Source of the DNA: Rostratula benghalensis
Lineage: Eukaryota > Chordata > Aves > Charadriiformes > Rostratulidae
NCBI GenBank assembly: GCA_013399305.1
Contig: VXAI01000013.1
Span: forward strand, 2,657,833-2,721,832
Length of the DNA: 64,000 nucleotides
Direction: 5' to 3'
The notes below the pieces were generated by a model that did not search any database, had not been told where the DNA came from, and was given only the letters and a program-made list of their open reading frames with translations. Positions 63,150 to 64,000 of this stretch are shown in pieces (position 1 is the stretch's first letter; each line of letters opens with the position of its first letter). A program made the position numbers and the translations under genes.

Positions 63150-63560
63150 CCAGACTGGGAAAGTTGTGCTGGTTGAAAGGCACGTCGGGAGAGTGCTCAG
63201 GGCTTTATCCACTACGGAATTGAAAAGCCCCCAGGGTGAAAAGAGACTGCATTGCTTCCCTGGCCAGCTTCTTCCAATGCTTAACTCCTGTCAGGATCAG
63301 AAAATTCCTCCTTATATACAGTCTGAACCCCTCTTTGTTTCAGCTTATGCCTGTTGTCTTTCATCCATGCCCCACAATGAAAAGCCTGCTTCAGTCTTCC
63401 AGATGATCTCCCCTTAGGCACAGGAGGATGCTATTCAGGTGCCCCAAAACCACCTGTCCTCCAGGCTCTCATCTCCCTCTGTTGCTCCTCACATAACGAG
63501 TGCTCCACACACCAACCAGTCTGGTGGCCCTGCACTGAATTTGCTTGAGTGGATTAACAG
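63150..63560 (-). mobile_element. ancient CR1 LINE fragment, inverted
   Basis: The + strand follows the reverse complement of CR1. Landmarks in order are GACTGCATTGCTTCCCTGGC, TTCCAATGCTTAACTCC, TGTCAGGATCAGAAAATTCC, CAGTCTGAACCCCTC, TTTCAGCTTATGCCTGTTG, ATGATCTCCCCTTAGG, TCCAGGCTCTCATCTCCCTC and GGTGGCCCTGCACTGAATTT. It is diverged but continuous for about 400 bases, and belongs to a different, older subfamily than the copy at 20950. The 3' tail on the left is lost. An 83-codon + frame inside it (63166-63417) is not a gene. Confidence 0.85.
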
Positions 63561-64000
63561 ATACTTAGTGCCTTTGGGAATCTGCACCAAACTGGCAGAG
63601 ACAAAATGGTAACGTATTTAAAAACAAGGAAACACAGTCCAATTTCACATAAATCTAAGACAGTTACAGTTAGAATTTAGATCTATCTCACTTTTGGACC
63701 TTACAACACAGGAATATACTCCCTTCCAAATCCTACTGCATAATAAATCAATGAAAAAATACGTTTTTAAAATTGCAGGTGGAATTATTTACATCATAAC
63801 CTACATTTTAGAGCTGAATAGTGATTCTGAGTTTACAGAAAATTCTAAATTTAAAATCTCAGAAGAAAGTGGTGATGTCAAGTCATCACTCAGTTTTCAT
63901 CTCACAGCTCTGCTACGGATAATTATTAATTGGAATGGATACTTGAAATGTTTTCATTATTTTTAGTTAAATAACAGTTAATAAATAACTACAGCTATTT
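63561..64000. other. unique non-coding DNA to window end
   Basis: No feature is seen. The 90-codon frame at 63694-63966 has no recognisable domain. Confidence 0.6.

Noticed and set aside
1..64000. tRNA, snRNA and rRNA genes
   Set aside because: I saw no B-box-like GGTTCGAATCC pattern, no U6- or 5S-like start and no other hallmark when reading both strands. A covariance-model scan would be needed to exclude degraded copies.

Overview
The window looks like non-coding nuclear DNA from a bird, either a gene desert or the inside of a very long intron. The bird assignment rests on interspersed repeats. There are several CR1 retrotransposon copies, including one with the typical avian 3' end (20950-21299). 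There is also a solo LTR with 11-bp terminal inverted repeats (2491-3085) that matches, from memory, a TguLTR5-like endogenous retrovirus family common in neoavian birds. That LTR makes a galliform less likely, but this is tentative. The DNA is mostly AT-rich and interrupted by two assembly gaps (25527-25562 and 55120-55414).

I found no protein-coding gene or exon that I can support. The longest open frames (about 100-183 codons) show no recognisable domain. Several start at GTG or TTG rather than ATG, many lie over low-complexity DNA, and their number is about what chance gives in 64 kb. I saw no tRNA, rRNA, spliceosomal RNA or CRISPR array. Nothing suggests bacterial or phage DNA.

Layout: 1-2490 unique AT-rich DNA; 2491-3085 solo LTR; 3086-6007 unique DNA with a possible MIR relic; 6008-6475 ancient inverted CR1; 6476-20949 long unique stretch with a 14-bp-stem hairpin (15636-15698), a GC-richer patch (about 16020-16730) and a regulatory-looking stretch (19930-20420); 20950-21299 CR1 3' end; 22771-22866 exact 48-bp tandem duplication; 25400-25720 ancient CR1 split by a gap; 32655-32730 palindromic MITE-like relic; 46562-46657 CR1 tail; 50273-50408 MIR relic; 55108-55435 gap bordered by A-runs; 60760-61080 TAAT-rich regulatory-looking stretch; 62029-62067 tight hairpin; 63150-63560 ancient inverted CR1; end.

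No genes act together here. The most informative content is the layering of repeats by age (MIR and palindromic relics, then old CR1, then a younger CR1 and the LTR), two hairpins, two candidate regulatory stretches and one very recent tandem duplication. I did not find a convincing undescribed system.
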